DNA from: Delphinapterus leucas
Lineage: Eukaryota; Chordata; Mammalia; Artiodactyla; Monodontidae
Length of the DNA stretch: 64,000 nt
Assembly (NCBI RefSeq): GCF_002288925.2
Contig: NW_022098076.1
Coordinates: forward strand, 64,937,566-65,001,565
Direction of reading: 5' to 3'
The translations under genes were made by a program, and so were the position numbers. Under the pieces are notes generated by a model that ran no database searches, was not told the origin of the DNA, and was given only the letters and a program-made list of their open reading frames with translations. Numbering within the stretch: position 1 is the stretch's first letter; every line of letters begins with the position of its first letter. Shown piece after piece: positions 23,819 to 36,010 of this stretch.

Positions 23819-26800
23819 GAGGGAGAAAAGAGTAAAGCAAAAATTATAAAAATAATTTTTGACCCTAAAAAAATAGAGGTACCCAGTTTATACTACATCC
23901 TGTAAAAATGTCTTCATGTGGATACCATCCAAGAAATCAATCAGTTTGACTTTTTTGTTATGCTAATGGTCTTTGAAGAAACTTATTAGAATCCTTTTTA
24001 GTATACTTTATCTTGAGAGTATGGCATTATACAACCCACGCTGTATAATATATAAACTGCTCGACACTCAAAAGCAGAAGAAAGAGGTGCTGTTGAAGCA
24101 AGCCGTACAAAGAATAAGTGGTAAAAAGAATGAGGAGGGGAAAAAAAAAAATCACTGTAACAATTTGTGTTCAGAATGAAAAGCCTGTTACCAAGACATA
24201 CAAGGAGGAGCTGGAAGACAAATAAAGGTGTTTTGGGCAGTGGGTAAAAATAAGACTATTCAAAGTGCACATAAGGAGGGGAAATAGCAGAAAAGGCTAA
24301 TATCACAGAGAAGTTAAGCAAAAGGAATGAGTCGTAGAAAAAGGCAAAACATAGAGAAGATGAGTGAGTAAATATAGGTAGGGCAGAAATGATTAAATCC
24401 TTGGAAATGACACAAAAAAACCTAAGGGTCATATTAACGAAGAACAGGAGGCTGTGTGTGGGCTTTGAGGGAGTGAAGCAATCGTGAGGTGTGTTTCTCC
24501 CCATAAACTCCCTTCAGCCTCACAGCACTGGAGAACAGGGCCGTCTTCATCCTGTAACTACCCTTTCCTTGCACCTTCCTTTACTCCTACAACAAATATT
24601 TATTTAGTACTTCTCTGCGCTGACAATACAAAGATCAACAAGTTTAAGAAAATGGTACGTGGCATTCATCAGTCCTATTGATCCCATTCCACAGGTAAGA
24701 AAGCTGGCCTCTTTAGTCAGTTTATTTGACTCTCAAGTGAGTCTTCTTTTTTTCCCCCCTCACTTAAATAATAAAAGGGTTTTTTTTCTCCTTTAAGCAG
24801 CCACATTTCCCTTCCAGAAACCAATGTTATTTATGTAATTTTTGAATTAATTATTAGCTTGAATGCCAGTTAGAGGGGTGGTGGTGGTGTTTTTGACCCA
24901 CTGTAGTTATCCTGATAAGGCAGAGAGAGGGAAAACAAAAGATTATAACAAACTAGTCTATTGGCATTAGGTTTGAGTCCGTCAGTTGCCTTAACAGAAC
25001 CTACCCAGAGATATGGTTATAAATATATCTTGAAAAAGTGTTTCCCTACTAAATTGAACCACAGAGTCCATTTTCTTATCCACAAACTAAAGAGTAAAAG
25101 AAAAAGTGTCATGAGAATATTTTGGTGTAATAAATTCACTATTCATTACATTTGTGGGATATAATTTGAGTCCAGGAAAGAAACCAAAATATGGCATCAG
25201 ATTTTGACTTTCAATTTATAAAAGAGGAAATTTTTAGTGAAGAATATTAAAGTGTACAGCAGCACTTAGCAGAGATTTGAAGTCACTTGGAGGGCCATGC
25301 CCACACTTATAATCAAAGCATTTGTTGTATTTGTTCACCTCATCTTCCTGTAATTTTCTCTATATCTTTTCACTTTAAAATAGACAATGTTTGGAGACAG
25401 AGTAGGAAAGATTATGCAAATATATGAATCTTAATGAGAAGTTCTGAACATTTTGACACGAATTTCAGGAAAAGACCTTGGGATATACGAGACTTTTAAA
25501 GGAAAAAAAACTCTGCTCCTAGAGAACTTGGAGATTGCCAGTAAAAGAACTGAGACCCAAATGACAGCAGATAATGTATAAACCAGATACATTATGCCCT
25601 ATGGTACATGAATAGGAAACAGGGCACTGTGATAAGCTTGGAATGATGATCAATATTTGGAATACGGAGATAGGCAAGAAGGTAATTAGGCCCATTATGG
25701 ACACAGTTAACAGATAACATAATTTGGGAAATTATACATTTGGATATTATGGGGAATTTGGGCTAATGGATTTGCAGTGATATCTATTAAAGCACATAAG
25801 ACATTTTGCCTCTAGGGGAAACTACTAAAAAAAAAATCAAAATTTTCAGTAAGTGTAATCTGAAATAAAAAGACAGTGAGATGTGTTGGAGAATAAAGTG
25901 GTGTTGTGACTTCCTAGTTGGAAGTTGTAATAATTTTTCATTCAAAGAGTTTTAAGGCTATTAATTTCACATCACAACTCCCCATGAAGCAAGTAAAGCA
26001 TTTCTATTGTATTTGCCCACGTTCATTGCTCATAATACAGCAAGGCCAAATTGTTAATGAAAGCAAGCTATCTTGACAAATTCATGGCCTTCTCAAGTTT
26101 CATGCTGTGTCCCCCGGATAGCGTTGCAATCATTTTGATCCCCAGCTTACTACTGCGCACAATTCCTTTATTTTAGGGGGAGGGGCTCTAACATAATTAA
26201 TTTTCACTAAGTGCCTTGAGGGCCATCAATGTTATTGAAATTTGCAAATTAATACATTATTTATTGTTAATTTATCATGAGTATCTGTTAATTATAAAGC
26301 TCTAGCTTGGAGGAAACCTTGCCATGTATATGAAAGTGAATACCTTCCCCCAAATAATTCTTTATGTTTTAATAAGAATGTATTGGAAGCAATCTCATCA
26401 ATAATGGATGATCCAATTACTGGTCTTCTGGATTAAGGCATTCTTTTATTGCAAGATTTTAATGCTAGAATGGGAAGTGCAAACATTGCCAATGAAATCT
26501 CAGACTAATTAAATGATTATAACCTAAGGGGAAGGGCATCCAAGACTCCACTATTAATCTTCCCAAGAATAGCCTCTATATGTGATGAACAGATGGATAT
26601 ATATACCTCATTTCAGAAGAAAAAGCTGTAAGGGTTGTTTGGGGAAAAAAAGTCAGTTTAACTTTTGAATAAAAAAGGAAAGATGGTATTTATTTATAGA
26701 GCCCTTTTCAGCTTCTTGCAGAAGGAATAGTTGTATTTTAAAATGCAGTGGCAGATTGAACCAAATAAATTGTGCTAGACCTTCACTTACTCAAATGTTT

Positions 26801-29435
26801 AGAGTTGATACAAAAGCACCAGTGACAATAATCATCACTAATGCTTCATGAGTCCCTATTACATGCCAAACGCTCTTCCATCCTCGTCTTATCCAAATTT
26901 TACAGATTAGGAAGTGGAAAGCACAGGAAGGTTAATAACTCAAGAAATAAGTGGCAGAGTGGGAGGGTGTTAGATGTCCCACAGTCTCTCCACTTCACTA
27001 TTAATCACTAGACCATTCACGATTCACCATTCACTATTAATCACTACTCTCTAGACCGTTTTATTCTCTATTATTCTAATCACCTGCCTTGCAGGGAACC
27101 AACAGCAGTTCTCAGCTATAGGGCAGAGGCAGGAAGCCAAGACTGGGTCAGAAAAACTGAGGTCCACATCCAAACAATCCTCCGGGAGGGACCTTTTGTT
27201 TTATAGTATGTTGAAATGGGACTTTTACCTAGAAAGGCTGGGGCAGTGGTTTGACTCTTTTATAGAGGTCCCCCTCCACCTGCACAGTAGCTCTGTACTG
27301 CCCTTCTCCCCACTTGTTTCATGCACATGGGAGAAATGGTGGCAGAATCCTTTAAGTCTTTAGACTTGAGTGTTCAGTTTCTTCATAACACTGTATTTTT
27401 CTGGATGGTGGGAAGCAGTGGATGTGTCTGAGGGTTGAAATTTCCCTTGACTCTGTATGGGGAAGGCTTCCAGGACCACGCCAAGCCAATCCTTCATTTG
27501 GGAACAGGTGAATCTTCAAAAATGCTGTAGCATCTTTTAAAACAATTATTTCTGTGATGTTTCTTTATGAGACTTTTACTTTAAGGAAAAATTTAGCACG
27601 TGGAATGTGAAGAATATTTTCATTATACCATTTTGAGGATAACTTTTATCATGCAAGGTCCCTCTTTTAGTACCTTTGATAAACGTTGTGTCATTTGTTT
27701 CAAGAAATTTGTGAATGTCAACTTCATGTTTCTGACAGGAAGATAAGTTTATCTGGATCTTAGAGAACATGGTCACTGAACATAGAAGTCATAAATTTAA
27801 AAAATATAGTCATGCTAGTAAAGTTTGTGAAAAGATTTATTTCTTGGCATTTGCAACTAACCTAAACTGGCCTGGAAACTATTGAAAAATCATATTCAGA
27901 TTAGTTCTGTAGATACTCCAAATGGGACAAGTAAATGCTCAAACTTGGACACAGACCACCTTGTAACTGATAACACGTGGTATTCAAAGATTGCTCTCTC
28001 AGATAATTGCTTAAAATCAGCCACAGTCAATGTCACATCAGCTACAGGTGAAAACGTGAGGAGTCATCACTCTTGGGGACGACTTCAGTAGGATAGAACT
28101 TTATATTATCCCTTCAAAGAGACCTCTACTTGTAGTGGGAGCCTAGAAAACAACATGATTTGTATAAATGGTTAGGCTAAAAATAGTGAATCTTCCCATT
28201 CTGAAAGCTACAGAATTTCCAACGCAATGGCAACCTAAGCTGGAACTGGTGAGGATAGGGGTAGGGAAGGGGGACTGACTGTGACAATTTATTGTGCCCA
28301 CTTAGGACCTTTGTGTGGTAAAACGCTTTATTCCAAGTGTTTTGTTGACATTTAGCGCTGATGCCATCAGTTGACATAATAGTCCCTGGGAACCAGTAAC
28401 CTGGACCTTCCCTCAGAAGCCTTGGACATGCAAAGGAAATGTGAACTCTAGTCAAGGTCCTTTTCATGTGGAGATTCAATTCAGTCAGTTCAGTGCACCT
28501 GTAAGTCCTGGTAAGGACTTTTCCTGATTTCAGATTCTCCTCTCTAACGTCAGTCTTTATTTTTCCACCACTATATCCTGTTTACTCCCTAGAAATAAAT
28601 AAGAAAGTTGTTTTCAAGCCTGAAAATCCCTGAGTCCACGTTTGTAACCAAGACTCAATCACCTTTCTGCTTTTAGTTTTACTATGTACTGCATCCAGTA
28701 GAGCTAGGTTACAATTTTGGCCAACATTAGTTGACACTTCTAATTTGTGACTTCTATTTATGTAAAGTGAATTACTTGCTGGCTCTATTAATCCTGCAAA
28801 GCCCGTGAATCCGTAATGTTCAGTTTGCTTTGAATGAGTAACAGTGTATTTGTTCCTTCTCAAATATGACTTCTTGCTGAGCTTTAGATGAGCTCCTTTT
28901 ACATAACATGCCTTATGTCTTGGATGATTTATTCACTTTCATGTTCCCCAGAATTTATTGCTAAAGGTTGACGTGAATACTTACAGTTTGGGCTCTAATA
29001 TAATCTCCTGAATGGCAATTAATAAATAAAAGATGGTTACTATTGTTGACAGAGGAACTAGGCTTTCTCAGATAGTTTTCATCTTCATGTTTTCACCAAA
29101 CTTCATGTCAGATCCCTAGGGAGTGATGGTGTAAAATATTTTCTGCGAACTCCAAAGCTTTTACTTTTGCCTTGATACCCCGAGCCTCTATGTTGCTTTT
29201 TGTTTTCTTGTCAGAAATGATCTTATTCAATTTCTGTTTCTTCCACTTACCTTCCTTCCTGGGACTATAAGAAACATGCCTCTTTCTGAATTTAGTAATG
29301 ATGTATTCTTACTATTTATGATTTGTAAGTAGCACCTGAAATTTGTCCCTGAAATTTCTTATAATTTTTTTTTTGCTTAGTCTCATCTCTGTTGCATTTA
29401 TTAATGATGCACTGTTGACTATAAAATGTAATGTT
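23819..29435. other. Intronic DNA, no gene recognised
   Basis: Apart from an antisense MIR near 26838, I see no gene or clear repeat here. An AT-rich stretch with several TAATTA sites lies at about 26190-26300 (see findings). Confidence 0.55.
26838..26970 (-). mobile_element. MIR SINE fragment, antisense
   Basis: CCCTATTACATGCCAAACGC and TTTTACAGATTAGGAAGTGG match reversed MIR, though divergent. Confidence 0.6.
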
Positions 29436-29637
29436 GGGCTTCCCTGGTGGCGCAGTGGTTGAGAGTCCGCCTGCCGATGCAGGGGACACGGGTTCGTGCC
29501 CCGGTCCGGGAAGATCCCACATGCCGCGGAGCGGCTGGGCCCGTGAGCCATGGCCGCTGAGCCTGCGCGTCCGGAGCCTGTGCTCCGCAACGGAAGAGGC
29601 CACAACAGTGAGAGGCCCGCGTACCGCAAAAAAAAAA
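29436..29637 (+). mobile_element. Young CHR-type SINE with target-site duplication
   Basis: The element is full-length, from GGGCTTCCCTGG to a 10-A tail. The 9-bp duplication TGTAATGTT flanks it at 29427-29435 and 29639-29647. It is nearly identical to the copies at 23604 and 48929. Confidence 0.95.
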
Positions 29638-29889
29638 GTGTAATGTTTATTGTCATCATGTATATTGTTCAAAGTGCAAAATTGCCTCCTGTAAGTTAAT
29701 GATGAAACTGTAAAACAACATCCAGTTTTTGCATTTTGTCCACTTGATTAGGCTCAGGGTCTTATTTTAGAGATGAGGAAACTAGAGGCCATTTTAAGTA
29801 GCTTGACCATAGTCAAGTAGAGGGTGGAGATCAAGTACAACTTTAGACAGTACAGAGCAGAAAAGGTGGAATTAGGCTGCCTGAGGACA

Positions 29890-30078
29890 GTTCCCAGCTC
29901 TGAAGCTTATTAAGTGTGTATCTTTAGACTAGGTATTTATCTGCTCAGTGCCTCAGTTTCCTCATTTGTAAAATGGGAACAATTTTGGCAGTAGTACAAC
30001 GGTAAGGATTATGGTAAGTTAGGTAAAGCCCTTAGAACAGGGCTACGCACTGTCTGCATTATTAGTTATTAGCATTAT
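29890..30078 (+). mobile_element. MIR SINE
   Basis: CTCAGTGCCTCAGTTTCCTC and TTGTAAAATGGGAACAATTT are diagnostic of MIR, followed by the CTTAGAACAGGGC tail. Confidence 0.85.
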
Positions 30079-30284
30079 TGTCATTATTTTGACTATTTTT
30101 AACATATTCACAATATATGGGAGGGTGTGTTTTGTTGTTTTGTTTTTTTAACTTTATGCGTGTCTATATAGTCATTATACCTTTGTTGTGCTTCTTTTGT
30201 ATTCCTTGTATTACCTAGTGATAATGTTCATGATGGCAGCATTAGTAGAAGCAAAAATACTGATCATAGTAAGAAAAGACAGGG

Positions 30285-30370
30285 CTGTTTACTGAGCCTT
30301 ACCATATGCTAGGCATCGAAGTAGGTACTGTATGTACACAATCCTTAATATGTACTCAATCTGTATCTAC
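30285..30370 (-). mobile_element. MIR SINE fragment, antisense
   Basis: GAGCCTTACCATATGCTAGG and the following bases resemble reversed MIR. The piece is short and divergent. Confidence 0.5.
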
Positions 30371-31184
30371 TAAAAAACTGCAAAGTAGTTTATTTCCAGA
30401 AATGCACGTATAACCCCTTCATGACAGTAATCTTTGTAACTGGACAGGATCATGAGCTTTGGCCCTGGTGGAAAAGAGCCCTGCTAGAATTCCCTCCATC
30501 TTTAAAATAATCCTTGTGCTGCTGGTATTTATATAGCCTAATCTTGTTACAGACAACTAGGGGCCTGGCTGTGGGTGGGAATGGGGGTCAAGGCATGGGT
30601 GAAAAGGGGCAGGTGACAGGGCAAGACAAACAGTGCAAATGAAAAATATTACATATCAGAACACACATTATTCAACTTCACCTAGTTTTTCTTTTGGAAT
30701 ATTATATCATATAAAGAAAACTACCTCTTTCCTAGATACCCAAATAGAAATACATTTGGAACAGTAAGCACTGACACAGAAAAGTTGTTTTCTTTCTTGC
30801 TTTGCTTTGTCAACTAAAAAAATTGCATTCACCATACAGTAAGAGTGCTAGAGTATGGTAGAGTGTTTAACCCTAAAAATTACTATCACTTCAATGCTCT
30901 TTGATTTCTGTGCATAATACATTACTTAATAATTATAAAAGCAATGTTGGAGATAATAAAAGCTACAATGTAGGGGAGTGCTTGGAATGAGAACTGTGAG
31001 AGAAACACTGTTAGATGCTCTGTATGTGTGTGCAACTGTGTGTGTGTGCATATACACACGCTCATACATATAATCTCTGCAGACTGCTATAGCCTTTCAA
31101 AGTCATGTATATGTGTGTGCACACGTGCATATATATATATATATACACGCATGCATATTTATTTCTATATATGACATATCATTT

Positions 31185-31295
31185 TAAATCTTCCCACAAC
31201 TTTATAGAAAAGGAAACGAAGGCTCAGAGAAGTCAAAGTACTTGCTCAAAGTCACAAAAAGCGGCAACGCTGGGGTTTAACACCAAGTCCCACCC
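31185..31295 (-). mobile_element. MIR SINE fragment, antisense
   Basis: AAAAGGAAACGAAGGCTCAG followed by TTGCTCAAAGTCACAAAAAG matches reversed MIR. It ends about 110 bp before the exon acceptor. Confidence 0.65.
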
Positions 31296-31369
31296 ATTTA
31301 ACCCCCCTCCTCCCTTTTTGAGATAGAACAACAACAAGCCTTCTCACTCCACCCCCACTGCCTCATTAG

Positions 31370-32344
<975 letters not shown>

Positions 32345-32582
32345 ATGGTCTGTCTGATAAGAGCTCTCACTCTGGCCAAGGAGCTCTGAATTATGAATCT
32401 GCCCCTCAGGGGAACTCTGAGCTAGAGAATGCAGAAAATAAAGCCAGGAAAGTCAAAAAACCGAAAGAAAAGGAGAAGAAGAAGGAAAAGGGCAAATTCA
32501 AAGTCAAGGTGAAAAAGCAGAAAGAGGGAAATGAAGATCCAGAAAGGAAAATAAAGAGGAAGGGATTTGGTGCCATGCTGAG
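32345..32582 (+). CDS. PARD3B: PARD3B internal exon (lysine-rich, polybasic segment)
   Basis: This is the next PARD3B exon, 734 bp after the previous one. The acceptor is TTTTTTCTCTGTACAG before base 32345 and the donor is AG|GTAGGG after base 32582. The exon is 238 bp. It takes one base from the previous exon to make GAT (Asp), encodes 78 full codons, and leaves two bases (AG) of an Arg codon, so it ends in phase 2. It starts GLSDKSSHSGQGALNYES, continues through a long Lys/Glu-rich stretch of about 45 residues (KKPKEKEKKKEKGKFKVK and similar), and ends KRKGFGAMLR. In the PAR-3 family this is a basic, helix-prone part of the C-terminal half; membrane or lipid contact is an inference from its charge. 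The ATG at 32305 lies in the intron and is not a start. The following exon, expected to begin with the rest of the Arg codon, is not in the window. Confidence 0.93.
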
Positions 32583-32726
32583 GTAGGGACCTGCTTTGAA
32601 GGCAAAGTTGGGATGGTTTTGTTTTATTTTGTTTTGTTTCTGTTGATGAAATCACTCATTTGTGTGCATTCGAAAAAAAACAAATGCAAGCTTTCCCTCC
32701 TCTTCAGCTAGATGCCTAAAAATCTT

Positions 32727-33367
32727 TTTTTAAATTATAGTTGATTTACGATGTGTTAATTTCTGCTGTACAGCAAAGTGATTCAATTATAAATATATAC
32801 ACACACACACATATATATATTCTTTTTTATATTCTTTTCCATTATGGTTTATCACAGGATATTGAATATAGTTTGCTGTGCTATACAGTAGGACTTTGTT
32901 ATTTATAAATTTTATATATAATAGTTTGCATCCACTAATCCCAATCCATCCCTCCCCCACTCTCGCCCCACCCCACTGGCAGTCACAGGTCTGTTCTCTG
33001 TGTCTGTGAGTCTGGTTCTGTTCCACAGATAAGTTCATTTGTGTCATATTTTAGATTCCACATATAAGTGACATCATATGGTATTTGTCTTTCTCTTTCT
33101 GACTTACTTCACTTAGTATGATAATCTCTAGTTGCATCCATGTTGCTGCAAATGGCATTATTTTGTTCCTTTTTATTACTGAGTAGTATTCCGTCGTATA
33201 TATATACCACATCTTCTTTATCCATTCATCTGTCGAGGGACATGTAGGTTGTTTTCATGTCTTGGCTATTGTGAATAGTGCTACTCTGAACATTGGGATG
33301 CATATATCTTTTTGAATTATAGTTTTGTCTGGATATGTGCCCAGGAGTGGGATTGCTGAGTCATATG
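32727..33367 (-). mobile_element. Antisense, 5'-truncated L1 insertion in the PARD3B intron
   Basis: The insertion is bounded by a perfect 18-bp target-site duplication, TAGATGCCTAAAAATCTT, at 32709-32726 and 33368-33385. It starts with a poly-T (its poly-A tail reversed) and contains reversed L1 3'-end sequence (GTTGCATCCATGTTGCTGCA, CAGGAGTGGGATTGCTGAGT). It is 641 bp long, lies 144 bp after the exon donor and is antisense to the gene. An internal CA/TA run is at about 32799-32820. Confidence 0.92.
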
Positions 33368-33744
33368 TAGATGCCTAAAAATCTTAACTGCTGACTGTGC
33401 TTGATCCTCTCCTGCAGAGGCAGGAGGAGCCTCTTAGTTGGCTCCTGATCCTCATGGTGATGACAGGAAGCTGTCATAAATGTATGTCAAAGAAAAGCCA
33501 ACACTTGGTAGAGGCATGGGCAACGCCTATAGCCCTAGGTACAAAAGCATTATGTGGATAAAGAAGATGCTTCTTCCATCAACATAGGGAAAGCAAGAGG
33601 TGAGGGAGTCCTCATCTGTGACCTCTAGAACACCACCTTTGAATTAGAGAAGACAGGTTAGATGAACCACAACCCCACTCCCACCCCGCCCCCCATGATT
33701 CTAGGTGTGCCCATGGCCAGGTCTGTGGGCACATTAGTCGTCAG

Positions 33745-33910
33745 AGGCAGTGAGGTGTAGTGGAGATGTCATCGCATCTGGAGTCAGAGGGCCTTGATCT
33801 GAACCCATGACCCTCATACACAAGCTGCTGGGCATCGCACATGTTACTTAACTTCCCTGAGCCTTGCTTTCCTCACTTTCAAAAGGAGGCTAGTATACTG
33901 CCGTCTGACT
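33745..33910 (+). mobile_element. MIR SINE
   Basis: ATCTGGAGTCAGAGGGCCTT, then ATGTTACTTAACTTCCCTGA and GCCTTGCTTTCCTCACTTTC follow the MIR consensus order. Confidence 0.85.
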
Positions 33911-35030
33911 CAGTGGGATTGAGAGACAAGGTGTCGTAGGCAGTCAGTCCATTGACTGGGCATAGCTCAGCAGGGTGCAATCAGAAAACAACTTTCTTTC
34001 TTCTCCTACAGCTACCTTCAAATACACCCCGTTGGTGTTGTCAGAATGTCCACGATTTGATGACATCTCAGTTTTCTGGCTGATGGCTTTCTGGTCACTT
34101 CTGGATGTTAAAACACCCTCTTTGTCAGGGGCTAACATGCACCATCTGATGTTAATCAGCGCTTTCTTCTTCCCGGCCCCGCAGGGCTCAGCCCTAGCGA
34201 GGGCCCTACAGTGTGCAGGATTCCACATTCTTCTGGTTCTCCGTCTCTGGGACAAAGGGAAGGGAAGGACTTTATTAAAACAAAGGCCTGTATCTGGTGT
34301 AATCTGGCAGTTGGGGCTCTTTTGGGCCACTTCTGTGGATTTTTCAGGGGGCTCCTTACTGCACCAATCACTGGTATAGGAGATTTATTTTTCCGTTGAC
34401 TTCCTAAGACCCTTTGACCTCAGGGAGCACAACTCTGGAGCCTCCTTAGCCAGCTGGTAGACTTCTTTGATGATGTCAACTTAAGGTGGCTTTTGTCCAA
34501 CTTCCTTCTAGAGCATCTGCTTGGCTCACTAGAATTACCAAACTCTTGCCCCTCCAAATGATAGAAGTGCAGCCTGTTCCCACTGTTCCATTTCTCCTTA
34601 CCAGCCGTACAGATCCCCCAACCAGCCTGGCATCTCCAGATCACCAAGCAAACGGGTACGACATGAGATGTCAGTCTCCTTTTATACAGTTACCTCCAAA
34701 TTTTCTGACGGGTTTTCTCGTTGCCCCCTCACTTATTTTGTTGGGAGTGAGATGAGGAAGCACCTCTTTCCATTACTTCCTTTACTCCTATAATTTCCCA
34801 GCAAAGAAAATCCATTTCTCAATCTCTACTCTTCTGTTCCATGGACTGAAGGTGAGTGATGGGAGGTGATAGTTGATGAGCCAGTTTAGCACCTCTTATT
34901 AAACCATTAGGAGATGTCTTTCTTAAGAATGCTTTGTGGTATTTGTCATCACATGTTCTCAGTTTGGGATGTTCCACTGAAATTTTAGACAGAAATGGAA
35001 AGTTCTATTCCATATGTGTTATTCATATAT

Positions 35031-35033
<3 letters not shown>

Positions 35034-35068
<35 letters not shown>

Positions 35069-35103
35069 ACTCCATGTTTATGTGTGTGTGTGTGTGTGTA
35101 CAT
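35034..35103. repeat. Compound (TC)n-(TG)n microsatellite
   Basis: About 15 TC units are followed by CACTCACTCCATGTTTA and then about 8 TG units. Such runs vary in length between individuals. Confidence 0.95.
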
Positions 35104-35364
35104 ACATATGACCTTGAAAGTACAAAGTGACATTCAGGGACACAAATAACATCAATACCAGTGGACATATCTCTCAAAAAAAACGGTGTTTTTCCTGGTG
35201 GTCTCTTTAGACTCTGTATTTCCATTTGCCATTTAAAATTTTAAACTTGTCCTTATTCTGGGTAACTATTATGACTGCTGTTAGATAATCATCCTTGATA
35301 ATAATGATAACGTGTAACTGCAGTATATTTACATGAGAGTCACCTTTGCAGTCATGGAGTTCAG

Positions 35365-35600
35365 AGGTTAAAAATGCAGATTCTGTATGTGTAACTCTGA
35401 TGCCAATCCTGGTTTCTCTGCTTTCTCTCTAGGTAACATTGGGCAAATTATTGTAATATTTAATCTCTTTCTGTGTCATCTGAAAAATGGGAATAACAAT
35501 TGAATCTACTATTATTATGGGAATTATAGTTGCTTAATTACAAGTAACTTGCTTAGAACAGTGCCTGGCAAGTAACAAACATTCAATAAATGTAAATTAT
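35365..35600 (+). mobile_element. MIR SINE
   Basis: The MIR core is seen as AACATTGGGCAAATTATTGT and TGTGTCATCTGAAAAATGGG, with the tail AGAACAGTGCCTGGCAAGTA and ATTCAATAAATG. Confidence 0.85.
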
Positions 35601-35604
35601 TGCA

Positions 35605-36010
35605 GTAAGTAGAATAATGGCCTCCCTAAAAATGTTCATGTCCCGCTCTGCAGTACCTGTGAGTATGTTATATTGCATGGCTAAGGAGAATTGAGGTTGC
35701 AGGTGGAATTAAGGTTGCTCTTCAGCCGACCTTTAAGATAAGGTGATTATCCTGAATTTGCCCCTGTGGGCCCAAGGTAATAACAAGGGGCCTTAAAGGT
35801 GGAAGAAGAAGATGTGACTATGGAAGAAAGGTACAGAGAAATACAATATGTGACTGGAGGGACTGTAAGCCGAGGACTGTGGGCAGCTTCTAGAAGGTGG
35901 AAAGCAGAGAAATGCATTCTTTCTGGAGAGCGTCCAGAAAGGAGCACAGCCTGCCAACCCCTAATTTCAGCCCATTTCTGTTGTCTAAGCCACTAAGTGT
36001 GTAGCAAGTT
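35605..36010. mobile_element. Old LTR-like interspersed repeat, family unresolved
   Basis: The stretch contains AATAATGGCCTCCCTAAAAA, then GGTGGAATTAAGGTTGCTCT, AGGTGATTATCCTGAATTTG, GGGCCCAAGGTAATAACAAG, and ends TTGTCTAAGCCACTAAGTGT. I recall this order from a common old mammalian repeat that ends in a poly-A signal region, probably an LTR. The family is not certain. Confidence 0.45.

Noticed and set aside
29312..29672. Long overlapping frames rich in GP, RAG and CPL
   Set aside because: They are translations of the GC-rich SINE; the same peptides appear wherever this SINE lies (23576-23840, 48840-49334).
33944..34379. Overlapping frames of 128 and 134 codons on both strands
   Set aside because: Both strands are open over the same stretch with no homology, which is expected by chance in such a window.
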